The notes below the pieces were generated by a model. That model searched no databases. It saw nothing but the letters and a program-made list of their open reading frames with translations, and was not told where the DNA came from. The translations under genes were made by a program, and so were the position numbers. This document shows, one piece after another, positions 47,664 through 56,223 of a stretch of DNA of 64,000 bases. The stretch lies in the NCBI RefSeq assembly GCF_004923255.1, contig NZ_QYRT01000005.1, forward strand, positions 1 through 64,000, read 5' to 3'. Every line of letters starts with the position of its first letter. Within the stretch, counting starts at the first letter, position 1. This DNA is from Subtercola vilae. GTDB taxonomy: Bacteria > Actinomycetota > Actinomycetes > Actinomycetales > Microbacteriaceae.

Positions 47664-48069
47664 CGAGTGGGCCGGCTGTTACGCCGGGTTCTGTCTTGGG
47701 CCGAACCCGTGAGGGTTCAGGCCCATGGACGGCCATCTATCTACGACGTACGTTGCCGCACGCCTCCAGCGGTCTACCCGAAGACACGGCGAGCAGCCGT
47801 ATCGCCTTCTGTCTGACCTTGCTCCGGGCGAGGTTTACCTAGCCGGCCGTGTCACCACGGCGGCTGGTGGTCTCTTACACCACCGTTTCACCCTTACCTC
47901 AGGCACCCGAAGGCGCCCGTGGCGGTCTGTTCTCTGTGGCACTGATCTCTCGGGTTACCCCGGGTGGGTGTTACCCACCGCCCTGCTCTCTGGAGCCCGG
48001 ACGTTCCTCGGTGACCCGCACACCCTCACGGATGCCCGACCCAACGCGACCGTCTTGCCGACCCATTCG
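47664..48069 (-). ncRNA. rnpB: RNase P RNA
   Basis: Catalytic RNA of RNase P, transcribed on the minus strand. Signature pieces in order are GAACGTCCGGGCTCC near the 5' end, an AGAGAGCAGGG region, the GAGCAAGGTCAGACAG core, AGATAGATGGCCGTCC and ACAGAACCCGGC near the 3' end. The ends pair in a 13-position P1 helix (48057-48069 with 47664-47676) with one mismatch and one G-U, which sets the boundaries. About 406 nt, bacterial type A by core motifs. Downstream of the cdsZ-like gene and convergent with ppgK. Confidence 0.93.
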
Positions 48070-48121
48070 CGCCCCCAGCCTACAGGTTCTGGCGCGGTAG
48101 CTCAGGCGCGCGCGGCCTGGC

Positions 48122-48856
48122 TCAGAGCCCCGACTCCTCGGTACGCACCAGGATGCAGCTGCTGTCAGGGTCGAGTACCACGTCGTCGGGTTCAGCGAGC
48201 CTGATCTTCGCGAGATCGGACTCGTGCAGCTTCACGTTGCTGCCCATCGAGATGCCCCGCGTGAGAAGCGCGGCACCGATGCCATAGCGGGCGCGCTGGC
48301 GGTCGTAGAGGGCGAGTAGCTCGTCGCCCACCCCGCCGGCAATGAGGTCGCGGTTGACCTGTACACCACGGCGCTCAGAGTTGATCTCTGCGAGTTCGGC
48401 GTCACGCGAGACCAGCAGTTCGTCACGCTCGGCCGCGAGTGCACCGAGTTCTGACTCGACAACCTGCAGTCGGCCGGAGATCTCGTCGGTGCGCTCCATC
48501 ACGGCGAGTTCGATGTCTTCAAGGTCGGAGCGTCGCTTCTCGAGCGACACAATCTCGTGTTCGAGGGCCTGGATGTCTTTGGTCGACGAGCTCACCTCGA
48601 GCCGCTCGCGGTCACGGCTGAGGCGCGTGGCCACCACCTGAACGTCGGATTCGACCCGGGAGATCTCGAGCTGCGCGTCTTCGAGCTCGCCCCTGACGGT
48701 GGCGAAGGTGCGCGAGACGGCGCCGGCGAGTGCCGCCAGCTCGTCGAGGCGTTTCTGCTGCGGCAGCGTCTTGGCGCGGTGCCCCAGCTGGGCGAGCCGG
48801 TTGTCGGCAGCTTGCAACTCGAGCAACGACCGCTGTTCTGAGACGGGTGCTTTCAT
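48122..48856 (-). CDS. CdsZ-like coiled-coil protein lacking zinc-ribbon cysteines
   Basis: The 244-aa protein is a long alpha-helical coiled coil (residues 15-170) followed by a C-terminal domain homologous to the C4 zinc ribbon of CdsZ-type proteins. In the canonical domain the ligands are CGGC and CEECG. Here the first position reads RGISMGSN and the second DPDSSC, keeping one Cys (about 234), so zinc binding as usual is not possible. The helical hairpin and the ILVRT ending are retained. The family has been linked to cell-division or RNA-related roles in mycobacteria and corynebacteria; the function is uncertain. Follows nif3 by 77 bases. Confidence 0.75.
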   Translation of the reverse strand: MKAPVSEQRSLLELQAADNRLAQLGHRAKTLPQQKRLDELAALAGAVSRTFATVRGELEDAQLEISRVESDVQVVATRLSRDRERLEVSSSTKDIQALEHEIVSLEKRRSDLEDIELAVMERTDEISGRLQVVESELGALAAERDELLVSRDAELAEINSERRGVQVNRDLIAGGVGDELLALYDRQRARYGIGAALLTRGISMGSNVKLHESDLAKIRLAEPDDVVLDPDSSCILVRTEESGL

Positions 48857-48933
48857 GGTTCAATCCTTACAGTTGTGGCTGTTTGTCGGGTGCAGCCGAA
48901 GATGTTTTGTGCGTCTGGCGGTGAGTACGAGCC

Positions 48934-49752
48934 TCACTGCGTGACGACGAAATCCCAGGGGTCGGTGCGCAGGTCACTGACTGTCACGCTCACTCCCGGA
49001 AGCGCGTGCCGCAGCTCTGCGGCAGCAACCTCGAGCCAGAGCCATTCGCTGGCCCAGTGCGAGACGTCGATGAGGGCGGGGCCGTTGCCGAGCTCGGCCT
49101 GCTCCCTGGCCTCAGACGCGGGGTGGTGACGCAGGTCTGACGTGATGTACACGTCGGCGCCCCGCACCTCGGGTTCGCCGAGCAGCGAGTCGCCTGCTCC
49201 CCCGCAGAGCGCCACGCGTGAAACCGGTGTGTCGTAGTGCCCGGCCACCCGGATGCCCGTGGCCGTGGCCGGCAGCACTTCGGCCAGAATGAGTGCGAGG
49301 CGCCCGAGTGTGACGGGTGCCGGCAGATCTCCTGCCCGGCCGATTCCGGTGCCGGGCACCGCGCTCGGCGTGAGCGGCACGACGTTCTCGAGCCCCAGTC
49401 GGCTGGCGATGACGGCAGACACACCGTTCTCGACGATGTCGGCATTGGTGTGCGCCGCAACGAGGGCGCACCCCGCTCGGATGAGCCTCGCCAGCATCGC
49501 CCCTTTATAGGTGTTCTCAGCCACCGTGGTCACCCCGCGTAGCAGCAGCGGGTGGTGCACGAGCAGCAGGCCGGCGCCGAGGGCAATGGCCTCGTTCACC
49601 GTGTCTGACACGGCGTCGACAGCCAGGTGGATGCTCGTCACCTCAGCCGCGAGCGACCCCGTCACGAGCCCCGGCGAATCCCACTGCTCGGCGTTCTCGA
49701 CAGGCCAGAGCCGCTCGATCACCTCATTGACTTCGCGAACCGTTACTGACAC
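48934..49752 (-). CDS. Nif3-like dinuclear metal-centre protein
   Basis: The 272-aa protein of the NIF3/YqfO family is also annotated as GTP cyclohydrolase I type 2. It has AEQWDSPGLVTGS, HHPLLL with the metal His pair, AHTNAD, and the C-terminal HYASEWLWLE-like HWASEWLWLE. The in vivo role is unsettled. The gene lies 9 bases downstream of the methyltransferase gene. Confidence 0.88.
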   Translation of the reverse strand: MSVTVREVNEVIERLWPVENAEQWDSPGLVTGSLAAEVTSIHLAVDAVSDTVNEAIALGAGLLLVHHPLLLRGVTTVAENTYKGAMLARLIRAGCALVAAHTNADIVENGVSAVIASRLGLENVVPLTPSAVPGTGIGRAGDLPAPVTLGRLALILAEVLPATATGIRVAGHYDTPVSRVALCGGAGDSLLGEPEVRGADVYITSDLRHHPASEAREQAELGNGPALIDVSHWASEWLWLEVAAAELRHALPGVSVTVSDLRTDPWDFVVTQ

Positions 49753-49761
49753 AGCCCCAGC

Positions 49762-50904
49762 CTAGTTGTCTCGAGTGCGCGGGGCGGGCTTCGTCGAGAC
49801 GGTCACGGTGAACTTACTGTTCTGCCCGAGCACGGTGGTCGGGCCCACGATTCGCCGCAGGTCGGGCTGGTACGCGAGGTGGGAGTTGAACACGGTGAAG
49901 AGAGAACCGCCCGGAGCCAGAACCCGTGCGGCGTCGCGGAACAGGGCGAGGGCTGCCCCGGTGTGCACCGAGCTACCCACGTGGAATGGCGGGTTGCAGA
50001 CGATCACGTCGGCGTGGGCATCCGGTTGCTGGGAGAGGCCATTGTCGCGCACCACGGTGACGCGCTCGAGACCGTTGGCGAGCAGCGTGGCGCGCGCCGA
50101 GGCGACGGCGATCGCCGACTGGTCTGTCGCGGTGACGGCAAGGTTCGGCAGGCGCTGGGCGAGGGCCGCGGCGAGAATGCCGGTTCCGCAGCCGAGGTCG
50201 ATGGCGACGCCCGCGTCGGGGCTGACCCGGTCGAGAAAGCCGAGCAGGTAGCGCGTTCCGATGTCGAGGCCGGTGGCGGCGAACACACCGCCGTGCCCCG
50301 CGACAGTGAGGCCGAGCTCGGGGTGCTCTTCGAACCGGGGGTAGGGCGGGGCATCCGTCGGTCGCAACGCACCTCGCGCGATGAGCACGCGCGACTTCTG
50401 GCGCGCCCGTGTGGCGTGCACCTCGCCGAAGAACCGAGCGAGCACGTCATTCATGGCGAGCGTGAGGTGCTTGATGCGGCCGCCGGCGAACACCGCGACG
50501 CCTTCGTGGGCGTACCTGGCGATGGCGTCGGCGATCTCCTCGAGTTCGGCGAGCGAGCGCGGCAGCTGCAGCAGCACGACACGCGCCCCGGTGAGCAGGC
50601 CCGCATCGAGCGCGTGCGAGGAGTAGACCCCGGCCAGCCCCGCGGCGTCGGCATTCGAGGCCAGAGCCTGCTCACCGGTGAGGGCATCCTGGAACACCCG
50701 GATGCCCGTCAGCTCGTGCTCGGCCGCAGCCCCCAGCGTGAGTGCGCCATACCGGTCGCCCAGCACGACCACCTCGCCGGAGCCCGCCTCCCCCAGCGCT
50801 TCGCGCGCTTCGTCGAGAATCAGCCGATCGCTCGCGTCGAACGCGAACAGGTTGGGAGATTCGACGTCGGGTCGGCGGCGCAGGGTTTCGAACGAGAAAG
50901 TCAT
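49762..50904 (-). CDS. RlmG/RsmC-like class I methyltransferase
   Basis: The 380-aa protein has an N-terminal domain without the SAM motif and a C-terminal Rossmann methyltransferase with VAIDLGCGTGILAAALA (SAM motif) and VCNPPFH, the base-flipping NPPF motif of guanine N2 methyltransferases. This two-domain layout matches RlmG (23S rRNA m2G1835) and RsmC (16S m2G1207). Sequence alone does not choose between them. It starts 20 bases after the membrane partner of SatD. Confidence 0.85.
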   Translation of the reverse strand: MTFSFETLRRRPDVESPNLFAFDASDRLILDEAREALGEAGSGEVVVLGDRYGALTLGAAAEHELTGIRVFQDALTGEQALASNADAAGLAGVYSSHALDAGLLTGARVVLLQLPRSLAELEEIADAIARYAHEGVAVFAGGRIKHLTLAMNDVLARFFGEVHATRARQKSRVLIARGALRPTDAPPYPRFEEHPELGLTVAGHGGVFAATGLDIGTRYLLGFLDRVSPDAGVAIDLGCGTGILAAALAQRLPNLAVTATDQSAIAVASARATLLANGLERVTVVRDNGLSQQPDAHADVIVCNPPFHVGSSVHTGAALALFRDAARVLAPGGSLFTVFNSHLAYQPDLRRIVGPTTVLGQNSKFTVTVSTKPAPRTRDN

Positions 50905-50924
50905 GGTCTCCGGGGTTTCGGGTA

Positions 50925-51695
50925 TCAGTGGGGCTGTACCGACAGCCAGAGCAGGCCGGCGGCGGCGATGGCCACCGTCCAGCTCACAAGGCTGCCGACG
51001 AGAAAGTATTCGGCCTTCGAGCCGGCGACGCCGTCGCGGGAGATCTCGGGGAACCGCACGATTCCCTTGGCGGCGATGAGGGCAGCGACGATGGCGTACG
51101 AACCAGAGAGGGTGAGGGCGACGATCAGCAGACGCTCGAGCGGGCCGATGAGGCGGCCGCCCCGCAGATCGGCCGAAGGGCTGACTACTGACGAGTCATT
51201 CTCCGCCAGTTCGGCACGCTCGCCTGGCTCGGGGACCGGCTCGGGCACGCGCGGATGCAATGCGGTGCGCACCACGATATTGCCACTCTCTGTCAGGAAC
51301 ACGATGGCGGCCAGGGCCAGAGCGAGGGTGGGCAGGCTGAGGGTTCGCAGGGCGCCGGCGGGGGCATCCGCATGCCAGTCGACAACGAACCCCGACAGCG
51401 AGCTGCCGGTGCGGTCGAAGGCCAGGGCGAGCACCACCGCCGCCACGAGGCCGGCCACTGGCCAGAGCCCCGCCGACTGCCGCAGCTGTTCGCGCGAGGT
51501 AGTGGTGAGAAGCCACGCCCCGGCCAGCACGACAGCTATCGCCGCGGCCCAGAACGGCACACCGCAGCCGACGCACGCGAGCACCACAAGCAGGAGCCAG
51601 ACCACGGCGATGATCTGTGCGGCCGAGCGCCTGGCGCGGCGCGGGCGCACGAGGTCGGCCGACCCGATGAGCAGAAGCAGCAGTGCGGCCAGCAT
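50925..51695 (-). CDS. Membrane partner of SatD, DUF3307-like
   Basis: The 256-aa protein has about six transmembrane segments: residues 2-18 and 26-48, a pair at 53-95, 120-138, and two C-terminal ones. The final third, GRLIGPLERLLIVALTLSG, ALIAAKGIVRFPEIS and GSKAEYFLVGSLVSW, resembles the C-terminal part of DUF3307 proteins, which frequently pair with SatD. The N-terminal half is less familiar. ATG overlaps the satD stop by one base (TGATG), so the two are translationally coupled. Function unknown. Confidence 0.7.
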   Translation of the reverse strand: MLAALLLLLIGSADLVRPRRARRSAAQIIAVVWLLLVVLACVGCGVPFWAAAIAVVLAGAWLLTTTSREQLRQSAGLWPVAGLVAAVVLALAFDRTGSSLSGFVVDWHADAPAGALRTLSLPTLALALAAIVFLTESGNIVVRTALHPRVPEPVPEPGERAELAENDSSVVSPSADLRGGRLIGPLERLLIVALTLSGSYAIVAALIAAKGIVRFPEISRDGVAGSKAEYFLVGSLVSWTVAIAAAGLLWLSVQPH

Positions 51696-52372
51696 CAGAG
51701 GGCACCACCTTTCAGGGCATCGAGCGACGACAGCAGCGACGAACCGCCCGAATTTCTCATCGCCTGCGAAATGGCCGACTGCGAGACCTTCTCGTCAGCC
51801 GCGAGTTCACTCTGCGACCTGCCGAGCGCTGTGCCGAGTGTGACACGCCGGGCCCGGTCGTTCATGGTGCTGATGAGGTGGTCGCGGGTCAACAGGTAGG
51901 CGTTCACCACCGACTCGTACGCGGGTTCGAGACGGGCTCCGGATGCCCCGCCCTCGTCTGTCGCTGCACGAAACCAGCTGCGCAGGGTGGGGTTTCGCAG
52001 CTTCTCGCGCGTGTGCGCCTCGTTGATGGCCTCCCGGGCGAGCCACCAGCCCGGACCATCCTGCAGGCGCCCCGCCATTCCCTCCCCCACCGTCTCAATG
52101 GCGCCGCTGCCGATACCGAACCGGCAGTCAAGGCCTGACGGTAGCGCCAGCCGGGTGAGAAGCGTGGCCTCGAGAGCGTCACCCAGGGTGCTGAACACGC
52201 CCTGAAACTCATCGCCGATGGTGGCCCTGATGGGTTGCACGGGGTTCACCCGCCCGTTGACGAACCCGAACGTGTCTTCGATCAGGGGTTGCGCCTCGGC
52301 TCGCGACGCGATCTGGCGCGAGCGTACGAGGTCGACGATGACCGCTACCGGCGACGACACAAGGAAAGGCAT
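51695..52372 (-). CDS. SatD family protein, cyclase-fold-like with C-terminal HTH
   Basis: The 225-aa protein of the SatD family (satABCDE operon of streptococci) is of unknown biochemistry. The N-terminal two-thirds resembles a class III nucleotidyl cyclase fold: VIVDLVRSR with a potential metal Asp, then TIGDEFQGVF with the second, and GIGSGAIET. The last ~50 residues form a helix-turn-helix (GRSQSELAADEKVSQSAISQAM). The gene has no Shine-Dalgarno, and the palindromes at 52376-52420 sit directly upstream, so the mRNA may be leaderless and autoregulated. The in-frame extension upstream is AT-rich and unlikely to be coding. Confidence 0.8.
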   Translation of the reverse strand: MPFLVSSPVAVIVDLVRSRQIASRAEAQPLIEDTFGFVNGRVNPVQPIRATIGDEFQGVFSTLGDALEATLLTRLALPSGLDCRFGIGSGAIETVGEGMAGRLQDGPGWWLAREAINEAHTREKLRNPTLRSWFRAATDEGGASGARLEPAYESVVNAYLLTRDHLISTMNDRARRVTLGTALGRSQSELAADEKVSQSAISQAMRNSGGSSLLSSLDALKGGAL

Positions 52373-52375
52373 TTC

Positions 52376-52392
52376 ATAAGCATACTGCTTAT
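52376..52392. promoter_or_regulatory. SatD operator candidate 1
   Basis: ATAAGCA-TAC-TGCTTAT is a perfect 17-bp palindrome (7-bp arms) 4 to 20 bases before the satD ATG. It shares the ATAAG-N7-CTTAT pattern with the site at 52404-52420 and overlaps TATGCT, a possible -10 for leaderless transcription. Confidence 0.65.
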
Positions 52393-52408
52393 ATAACGTA
52401 TATATAAG
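52388..52408. promoter_or_regulatory. AT-rich inverted repeat between operators
   Basis: CTTATATA (52388-52395) and TATATAAG (52401-52408) form 8-bp arms around ACGTA, joining the two ATAAG-N7-CTTAT sites into one symmetrical region of about 45 bases. Confidence 0.5.
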
Positions 52409-52420
52409 CCTAAGACTTAT
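52404..52420. promoter_or_regulatory. SatD operator candidate 2
   Basis: ATAAG-N7-CTTAT (52404-52408 and 52416-52420) repeats the pattern of candidate 1 exactly. The two sites are 28 bp apart, centre to centre, near an integral number of helical turns (about 2.7). Confidence 0.6.
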
Positions 52421-52568
52421 ATTCGGCATAAAGAAGCGGGAGGCTTATCGGCAGCCGATAGTCGGCGGTCATCATCACATCGATGTAGGCCGAGTTACCC
52501 CCATCGACTGATTCGCCGCGCCAGACATGCTGGCTACCGTGAAGAGTACCCACAAGAAAGAGGCGCAG

Positions 52569-53324
52569 ATGAGTGAGACACCCGCAAAGGTCGCCGCCAG
52601 GGCGGTCGACGTCAGCAAGGTCTACGGCACCGGAGACAGCGCCACCACCGCACTCGATACCGTCACCCTCGACATCCACAGCGGCACGCTGACCGCCATC
52701 ATGGGGCCGAGCGGGTCAGGCAAGTCGACGCTCATGCACGTGTTCGCGGGCCTCGACACGGCCACGAGCGGCTCGGTCAGCATCGGCGACACCGATATCA
52801 CACACCTCGACGACGATGCTCTCACCCTGCTGCGCCGCCGCCATCTCGGCTTCGTCTTTCAGGCCTTCAACCTCGTGCCCACCCTCTCGGTGCTCGGCAA
52901 CGTGACCCTGCCATTCGAGCTCGACGGCCGCAAGCCCAGCACCGACGAACTCGCCTGGGTGCGTGTGCTGCTCGGTCGCCTCGGCATCGGGATGCTCGAA
53001 GAGCGTCGCCCGCACGAACTCTCTGGGGGGCAGCAGCAGCGCGTCGCGATCGCCCGGGCCCTCGCCATGCGCCCCCAACTCATCTTCGCCGACGAACCGA
53101 CCGGAAACCTCGACTCGAAGTCGAGCCGCGAAGTACTCGGACTGCTTCGCGACCTCACTCGTGAATACCAGCAGACCGTCGTGCTCGTCACCCACGACCC
53201 CGTCGCCGCCTCACACGCCGACCGGGTCATCTTCATCGCCGACGGGGCCATCGCGCACGATGTCGGGGCGAGCGACGCGAAGACGCTCTCCGACATCATT
53301 TTGAACCTCGAGGTCGCATCGTGA
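52569..53324 (+). CDS. ABC transporter ATP-binding protein, LolD/MacB type
   Basis: The 251-aa ATPase has Walker A GPSGSGKST (about residue 48), the Q-loop, signature LSGGQQQRVAIARAL, Walker B LIFADEPTGNLDS and the H-loop His in VTHDPVA. It is the MacB/LolD-type ATPase used with FtsX-like permeases for export or lipid-linked cargo. ATG 52569, with AAAGAGG, is chosen over 52527. The stop overlaps the permease start by 4 bases (GTGA). Confidence 0.93.
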   Translation: MSETPAKVAARAVDVSKVYGTGDSATTALDTVTLDIHSGTLTAIMGPSGSGKSTLMHVFAGLDTATSGSVSIGDTDITHLDDDALTLLRRRHLGFVFQAFNLVPTLSVLGNVTLPFELDGRKPSTDELAWVRVLLGRLGIGMLEERRPHELSGGQQQRVAIARALAMRPQLIFADEPTGNLDSKSSREVLGLLRDLTREYQQTVVLVTHDPVAASHADRVIFIADGAIAHDVGASDAKTLSDIILNLEVAS

Positions 53325-54745
53325 GAGCCCTCGCCTTTCGCGAGCTCTGGCACGGCGGCCGCCAACACACCTCCAGTCTGCTCGTAGCGTTCATCACCTC
53401 GGTGTTCGCCACCATGATGATCGAGATGGATGTGGTGCTGCGCGTTCAGTCGATCGGTGGCAAGTTCATCCAGCACGGGTACGTCGTGGCACTGCTCGAC
53501 GTGCTCGATCTGCTGTTCTTCTTCATCGCGGTGTTCGTGGCCTGCATCGTCACCGCCAACACCTTCGGCATCATCATGGCCGGCCGAGCAAAACACATCG
53601 CACTCATGCGGCTGCTCGGTGCCTCGGCGAAGACCCTCCGCGGCGCGATCGCCATCGAAGGCGCGGTGGTGGGCTTTGTCGGTTCGGCTCTCGGGTTGGT
53701 CGTCGGTCTGCTCGTGACGCAGATCGCGTATGGCGCGCTCGTCTCGTCGGGAACTTTCGTCGCGGTGTCGATCAACACGCTGTCACCACTGCTGGTCGCG
53801 CCCATTCTCGTGGGTGTCGTCAGCACCACGGGCGCAGCCTGGTTCGGTTCGCGAAAGATTCTCGGCGTCTCGCCGATCGAGGCGACCGGTGCCACCCAGG
53901 AGCCCCCGGTCGTCACCGTCTCCGAAATGCCGAAGCGACTCCGAAGCCTTGTCATCGCAGCCTTCGTCGGCGGCATCGTGCTGCTCGTGGCCGGTGTTGC
54001 TCTCGGGCTCAAGACGCCCCTCGGTCTGCTCGTCGCAGCACCCGGCGGCGCCCTGAGCTTCGTCGGCTTCGTGCTCGGCTCGAGCTTCTTCATCCCGGCG
54101 TTGCTCACCGTTGCAGGGCGCCTCACCGGCTCGTCGACCCCGAGCGTGCTGGCCAGTGCGAATGCGCTGCGATACCCTGCCCGCTCGGCTCGATCGACGA
54201 TCGGCTTGGTCATCGGCGTCACGCTCGTCACGATGTTCTCGGTGGCCGGCCAGTCGTTTCTCGCCCAGACGGGCCCCGTTGCGGCCGGTGCCAGTGCCGC
54301 AGACGAAGCGGGCGACCAGGCATTCCTGCAACTGACCATGGGCATTCTCGCCGTTCTGATCGGGTTCTCGCTCGTGATCGCCGCGATCGGGCTGGTGAAT
54401 TCGCTCTCGCTGAGCGTGATTCAGCGCCGACGCGAGATCGGCCTGTTGCGCGCCCTCGGTTTCACGAAGAAGCAGGTTCGCACGATGATTCTGGCGGAGA
54501 GCATCCAGCTGACCGTCGTCGGCGGCGTCGCCGGGCTCGTTCTCGGAGTGTTCTACGGCTGGGCCGGTGTGCTCGCCGCCATTGCCAGCGACCACCACAT
54601 CGGCGGATTCTTCTGGCCCACGATCGCGCCGTGGATCATCATCAGCATCGTCGCCGGCGCCGTTGTTCTCGCCGTGGTCGCGTCGGCCGTGCCGGCACGT
54701 TCGGCCGTGCGTGTGTCGCCTGTCAGAGCGTTGGCCATCGAGTGA
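53321..54745 (+). CDS. FtsX-family ABC transporter permease
   Basis: The 474-aa permease has about eight transmembrane helices in two FtsX-like halves. The first half has the NTFGIIMAGRAKHIALMRLLGAS-type coupling region; the second has INRRREIGLLRALGF-type (SVIQRRREIGLLRALG) and the C-terminal PVRALAIE. GTG start overlaps the ATPase stop by 4 bases, and its own stop overlaps the DedA start by 4 bases (GTGA), so the three genes form a tight unit. The cargo is unknown. Confidence 0.9.
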   Translation: MRALAFRELWHGGRQHTSSLLVAFITSVFATMMIEMDVVLRVQSIGGKFIQHGYVVALLDVLDLLFFFIAVFVACIVTANTFGIIMAGRAKHIALMRLLGASAKTLRGAIAIEGAVVGFVGSALGLVVGLLVTQIAYGALVSSGTFVAVSINTLSPLLVAPILVGVVSTTGAAWFGSRKILGVSPIEATGATQEPPVVTVSEMPKRLRSLVIAAFVGGIVLLVAGVALGLKTPLGLLVAAPGGALSFVGFVLGSSFFIPALLTVAGRLTGSSTPSVLASANALRYPARSARSTIGLVIGVTLVTMFSVAGQSFLAQTGPVAAGASAADEAGDQAFLQLTMGILAVLIGFSLVIAAIGLVNSLSLSVIQRRREIGLLRALGFTKKQVRTMILAESIQLTVVGGVAGLVLGVFYGWAGVLAAIASDHHIGGFFWPTIAPWIIISIVAGAVVLAVVASAVPARSAVRVSPVRALAIE

Positions 54746-55392
54746 GCCTTCTGCACAGCGCCGGTTCCCTCGTCAGCGCAAGCCACATGGTCAGCGCCAG
54801 CATTCTCGACCCCACCTCGCTTCTCGAAGGGGCGGGGCCGTGGGTGCTGGTGGTCGTGATGGCCATCATCTTCGTCGAGACCGGGCTCTTGTTTCCGTTT
54901 CTGCCGGGCGACACTCTCGTCTTCACTGCTGCGATTCTCGCTGCGCCTCTCGGCCTGACACTGCCCGTGCTCGTCGTCTGTGTGTCGATCGCGGCAATTC
55001 TCGGCGACCAGACGGGCTACCACATCGGGCGGCGGTTCGGCCCGAGGCTGTTCAAACCCGATGCGCGCCTCTTCAAGACCCGGTATCGCGACCAGGCCGA
55101 CGAGTTCTTTGTGCGCTACGGCGGGCGGGCACTCGTGCTGGCACGGTTCGTACCCGTGGTGCGAACGTTCGTTCCGCCCACCGTGGGAATGTCGAAGCTG
55201 CCGTTCAGGTCGTTCGTGTTGTGGAACACCATCGGGGGTGTCGCATGGGCTCTCATACTGACGCTCGCCGGCTACTTTCTGGGCGGAATCCCGTTCGTGG
55301 CCAACAACATCGAGATCATCGCTGTGCTGATCGTGATCGTGTCGGTGCTGCCGATCGCCATCGACATCCTCCGCCGCCGACGCAGGGCGTAG
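54742..55392 (+). CDS. DedA family membrane protein
   Basis: The 216-aa DedA/SNARE-associated (VTT) membrane protein has FVETGLLFPFLPGDTLVF, GDQTGYHIGRRFGP, FVRYGGRALVLARFVPVVRTFVPP and LWNTIGGVAW, all family signatures. DedA proteins act in membrane lipid and proton-motive-force homeostasis; some are undecaprenyl-phosphate transporters. It is translationally coupled to the FtsX permease (GTGA), and FetB follows by 9 bases. Confidence 0.9.
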   Translation: MSLLHSAGSLVSASHMVSASILDPTSLLEGAGPWVLVVVMAIIFVETGLLFPFLPGDTLVFTAAILAAPLGLTLPVLVVCVSIAAILGDQTGYHIGRRFGPRLFKPDARLFKTRYRDQADEFFVRYGGRALVLARFVPVVRTFVPPTVGMSKLPFRSFVLWNTIGGVAWALILTLAGYFLGGIPFVANNIEIIAVLIVIVSVLPIAIDILRRRRRA

Positions 55393-55401
55393 TCTGCCGC
55401 T

Positions 55402-56154
55402 GTGGAAGTGATGAGCGGGCTCGTTCCGACGATCGTCGCTCTGGTGCTGCTGGCGGCCATCGCCGTAGCCGGTCTCAGTGCGGCACGGGTGCCCCGGGCA
55501 TCCGCCCCCGTGTGGGCGATTCTGCGGGGCACGCTACAACTCGCGGCGCTCAGCCTGGTGCTCAGCGGCATCATCGGCAACCCCGTGTGGGTGGCCGTGG
55601 GGCTGCTGGTGATGTTCACGGCGGCGGTCTACACGGCCTCGCGGCGCATCCACGCCGACCGGCGACAGACGATGGCGGTGGGCCTGTCGATGCTCGCGGG
55701 CAACGCTGCCGTGCTTGTCATCGTCTTCACGACCGGGGCGATCGAGTTCTCGCCGCGCTACGCGCTCGCCATCGGCGGCATCATCGTCGGCAACACCATG
55801 AGCATCGCCACGCTCACCGGCAGAACCTTTCGCGCATCGGTGCGCGACCACTGGAGTGAAGTCGAGGGCTGGCTGGCCCTCGGCGCTCGACCCATCGAGT
55901 CGACCAGACAGCTGGCGCGCAGCGCGATCTACTCGGCCATGGTGCCCTCCATCGACCAGACGAAGACCACCGGAATCGTGGTGTTGCCGGGGGCATTCGT
56001 CGGCGCCATCTTCGGGGGCTCGTCACCACTTGAGGCGGGCCGTTTTCAGATCGTGGTGCTGGCGGGCATCCTCGCCGGCGCCACCATCACGGCGACGCTG
56101 CTGGTGCGCCTGATTGGGTCTGTCGCACAGAGGCCCGACGAGGAGACGCCCTGA
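55402..56154 (+). CDS. FetB-like (UPF0014) membrane protein
   Basis: The 250-aa UPF0014/FetB family membrane protein has ILRGTLQLAALSLVLSGI, GIIVGNTMSIATLTGR and VVLPGAFVGAIFGGSSP. In E. coli FetB is the permease of the FetAB iron exporter. No FetA ATPase is adjacent here, unless the upstream LolD-type ATPase serves it. GTG at 55402 or ATG at 55411. It starts 9 bases after the DedA gene, so co-transcription is likely. Confidence 0.85.
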   Translation: MEVMSGLVPTIVALVLLAAIAVAGLSAARVPRASAPVWAILRGTLQLAALSLVLSGIIGNPVWVAVGLLVMFTAAVYTASRRIHADRRQTMAVGLSMLAGNAAVLVIVFTTGAIEFSPRYALAIGGIIVGNTMSIATLTGRTFRASVRDHWSEVEGWLALGARPIESTRQLARSAIYSAMVPSIDQTKTTGIVVLPGAFVGAIFGGSSPLEAGRFQIVVLAGILAGATITATLLVRLIGSVAQRPDEETP

Positions 56155-56223
56155 GCTGGGGTCATTTCGAACAGGAGGCAGGCCGGGGCATCACTCGGCG
56201 GCACACCTGACAGAATTGAGCGC

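Noticed and set aside
47663-48204. Plus-strand frames in the ppgK to cdsZ-like gap
   Set aside because: This stretch is the RNase P RNA gene on the opposite strand. The frames are incidental.
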